Assembly: GCA_910584065.1 (NCBI GenBank)
Contig: CAJTZN010000061.1
Span: forward strand, 1-15,074
Source of the DNA: an uncultured Eubacterium sp.
GTDB lineage: Bacteria; Bacillota; Clostridia; Lachnospirales; Lachnospiraceae
Reading direction: 5' to 3'
DNA length: 15,074 nt
Under the pieces are notes generated by a model. It worked only from the letters and a program-made list of their open reading frames with translations, was not told the origin of the DNA and made no database searches. Shown one piece after another: positions 12,850-15,074 of the stretch (position 1 is its first letter; the number at the start of each line of letters is the position of its first letter). Both the position numbers and the translations under genes were made by a program.

Positions 12850-15074
12850 CTACTTTTCTGTTTTTGGGAGTTTTGCATTTCCTTCTAAATATTTTTTTGG
12901 TATGCTGTAAATATATTGAAGTTTCTTTTTCTTAGCATTATTACCGGAAGGTGCTACCACAAACCATAGTTTTTTGCCTTCAATATGCAGTCCTTCTATT
13001 TCTCTGTATTTACATTCTTTATTGGCATCTTTCAGTTTTTTTATATTTAAGCGCATTTGTGTTTGGTAACTTCCATTTTTGGTAAGCTTGCCTTTCTTGC
13101 ACAGTATCATCATGCCGATATAAAGTGGAGTACCTGCTGATTCATTTCCGGCAGTGAAATAGATTTTGTTTTTATACACCTTTTTCGTTTTATCACCCGA
13201 CTTTTCTTCTGTATAATACCTATTTGAAACTGCGATTCCCTGATTGGAGCCGCCCGGTCTGATAAATTGCGATTTTGTATTTTGTTCGCAGCTGTAATAG
13301 CACCATTTTTTCTTCATGCTTTTAAAAGAAAGAGATTTAGCATTATTATGTTTTTCAAAATAATTCAGAATCTCCTCAAATTTAAAGCAGCCAATCTGTA
13401 TTTTTTTAAATTTGATTTTTTCTATTTCCTCGCCTGTTTCTTTATTCTTTTCTTTCACATATTGGCCGACAACATCCCAAACGCATAAGGTTTTCTTGTT
13501 AGCGGAGAGCGCCGCATCTATGCGTTTCGTTGATCCCAAAAATTTTCTGTCCTGATTGGCATAGGAAAGTTTGGTTAATCTATAGAATTTTTCCTTGTCC
13601 TCAGGATTACTATAGACGAGTTTTTTATTGGGGATAAATTTTACAAACGCCAAATTTCTAGAAAAGCTGGCTCTGGAATTGGCACCCAGTAATAAATAGG
13701 TTTCGCCTTTAAATTCAAATGCGTCTAGTGTCTGCCCGTGAGCAAACCCAGCTAATTTCATGCTCTTTCCGTCAGGCTGGTATACCCGTTTTTTCCCTTC
13801 TAGTAGCTTACATTTTGTAATATAGATTGTTTCTCCCTTGCGCTGCGTGATGTATAAATCATTCCCTACCTTTGTATATGCCTGAATGGCTAGTTTATGC
13901 TTTAGGTTTGTTATTTTGTACATGACGTTATCTACTGTCAGTGTTGTTTTCCTCGCCCATTTCACTGGTTTGGCATATTCCGTTTTTTTTGTCTTCGTCG
14001 AAGTATCTTTTCCAATTGAAAATTTTGCTGCGTAATAGTTTCTTACCGTTAAATATGCTTGATATTCCTGCTTCGTGTCAAAATCATCTTCGTCTCGTTC
14101 TTCCTCGTCCTCTTCTAGTTCGTATATGATTTCATCTTCTTCATCTATTGGTTCTGTCATTTCATATAGATAATATTCTGAAATTTCCGGGGTTTCGTTA
14201 CACTCTGCAATAAATCCAAATGTCACAGAACCATTTTCCGATATATTGGCATTATAACCCTTATTATCTAAATAACAATAATAATCTGCTGTATCCTTTA
14301 TTTCAGCATTCCAAATTTCTGTAAATACTAGATTGGTTTCCAGCTCCAGCTTCCAATCCTCTATTTTTCTGTCTGAAAGATTCTTGATCGTTATTTCGCC
14401 GCTAACTTTGTTATCCCATTTGCTGTATTCTTTATATGTAACGTCATATTCGGTTTCTACTTCTACACATTCTTTTGTTACGCTGCAATTCTCTGGTATG
14501 TTGATATCCGAATTATCATCACAGGAAACTGTCATACCAAAAGAAACAGATTTTCCTGCTTCAATATCCTGATTCCAGTCGGCATTTTTTATATAATACG
14601 TACCGTTTTCATCTTTAGTGATTTTGGCATTCCAAATATTCTCGATCGTGTCGGGAAAAGGAAACTCTATTTCCCAATTTTGGATTACGGTATCAGAAGT
14701 ATTTGTCAGTGTAATGTCGACATTATAATGCTTATCCCATTTTCCTGTGATGGAATAAGCAACTTTAATATCTTTTTCTTTCAGTTCATCTAATGCATCT
14801 TCCAATTCTTCTTCACTTACATCTTCCATTTCCAGATCGTCCTGTGCATCGCTGTCTGATTCATCAAATTTTTCCCCTGCGTAATCTTCATCTTCTTCAA
14901 TTATCAGGTTGTCGTCTGAAATTTCTTCAGGCAGGTCTTCTCCCAGGATATCATCCATGTTTTCTTCAGCTGCCGCAATTGGACTTTCTATATTTCCAAT
15001 TAGTGAAAAGGAAATAGAGATGATGTCAGGGTCAAAACCCCAAACATCTGTTTCTGGATATATTCTCGCCTCAT
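12850..15074 (-). CDS. Double-CBM2 protein with helveticin J-like C-terminal domain (5' end beyond the window)
   Basis: The frame stays open to the right edge, so the N-terminus is missing; 740 residues are visible. An in-frame ATG at 14958 is probably internal because the frame continues 38 codons upstream (…YPETDVWGFDPDIIS…). Numbering from that Met: an acidic stretch (6-56), then two CBM2-type carbohydrate-binding domains. CBM2-1 (about 66-146) has W74, W95, W109 and W128. CBM2-2 (about 172-253) has W181, W202 and W216, with Y235 where the last Trp is expected. An acidic linker (269-294) follows. Residues about 340-690 resemble helveticin J, a class III bacteriocin of beta-propeller type: FAHGQT (405-410), RLTKLSYANQ (460-469), RIDAALS (479-485), SNQGIAVSN (571-579), IYFTAGN (599-605), EIEGLHIEGKKLWFV (653-667). 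It is very A/T-rich. Cell-wall or polysaccharide binding is likely; bacteriocin activity is unproven. Confidence 0.65.
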   Translation of the reverse strand, partial: EARIYPETDVWGFDPDIISISFSLIGNIESPIAAAEENMDDILGEDLPEEISDDNLIIEEDEDYAGEKFDESDSDAQDDLEMEDVSEEELEDALDELKEKDIKVAYSITGKWDKHYNVDITLTNTSDTVIQNWEIEFPFPDTIENIWNAKITKDENGTYYIKNADWNQDIEAGKSVSFGMTVSCDDNSDINIPENCSVTKECVEVETEYDVTYKEYSKWDNKVSGEITIKNLSDRKIEDWKLELETNLVFTEIWNAEIKDTADYYCYLDNKGYNANISENGSVTFGFIAECNETPEISEYYLYEMTEPIDEEDEIIYELEEDEEERDEDDFDTKQEYQAYLTVRNYYAAKFSIGKDTSTKTKKTEYAKPVKWARKTTLTVDNVMYKITNLKHKLAIQAYTKVGNDLYITQRKGETIYITKCKLLEGKKRVYQPDGKSMKLAGFAHGQTLDAFEFKGETYLLLGANSRASFSRNLAFVKFIPNKKLVYSNPEDKEKFYRLTKLSYANQDRKFLGSTKRIDAALSANKKTLCVWDVVGQYVKEKNKETGEEIEKIKFKKIQIGCFKFEEILNYFEKHNNAKSLSFKSMKKKWCYYSCEQNTKSQFIRPGGSNQGIAVSNRYYTEEKSGDKTKKVYKNKIYFTAGNESAGTPLYIGMMILCKKGKLTKNGSYQTQMRLNIKKLKDANKECKYREIEGLHIEGKKLWFVVAPSGNNAKKKKLQYIYSIPKKYLEGNAKLPKTEK

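Overview
The window looks like a chromosomal segment of an anaerobic Gram-positive bacterium of the Clostridia, most likely Lachnospiraceae. This rests on AAGGAGG-type ribosome binding sites, GTG/TTG start use, the coaX-dusB pair, the recA-recX-rny order, a Gram-positive-type LexA box at recA, and secreted LRR/CBM proteins with Lys- and Tyr-rich C-terminal modules. The assignment is inferred from gene content and order; no 16S or marker search was possible.

Left half (about 1-7836, + strand): a housekeeping block. Type III pantothenate kinase (coaX) overlaps tRNA-dihydrouridine synthase (dusB). A double-Cache methyl-accepting chemotaxis protein follows and ends at an intrinsic terminator. Next comes recA, with a consensus -35/-10 promoter and a LexA box just downstream, then recX 12-15 bp behind it. 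rny (RNase Y) has its own promoter inside the 3' end of recX and ends at a strong terminator. Two low-complexity tracts flank the recA-recX junction: an Ala/Gly/Lys tail on RecA, and a 12-unit, 15-bp in-frame tandem repeat that gives RecX a pentapeptide-repeat N-terminus (consensus V-S-G-R-E).

Right half (about 7837-15074): accessory genes, progressively richer in A/T. On the + strand lies an unusual fusion of an AraC-type DNA-binding domain with a RelA/SpoT-like HD domain that has lost key catalytic residues. It converges through a shared bidirectional terminator on a leftward operon of two paralogous genes. The first encodes an N-terminal domain alone (260 aa). The second encodes the same domain followed by a C-terminal region that reads like the stem of an aerolysin/ETX-MTX2-type beta pore-forming toxin (471 aa). 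Neither has a signal peptide. Their ribosome binding site leaders are almost identical, which points to a partial tandem duplication. Upstream of the pair is a compact cluster of palindromes and direct repeats that could hold its promoter and operator.

Further right, also leftward, are two closely spaced genes ending at their own terminator. One is a protein cut by the right edge, with two CBM2-type carbohydrate-binding domains and a C-terminal domain resembling helveticin J. The other is a secreted BspA-like leucine-rich-repeat protein with an InlB-type repeat and a degenerate fibronectin-III-like end.

The strongest candidates for an undescribed system are the pore-former plus N-domain-only partner, the AraC-RSH pseudo-hydrolase fusion beside it, and the repeat-bearing RecX. 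Functional links between neighbours are inference; the domain readings are from residue patterns seen by eye.
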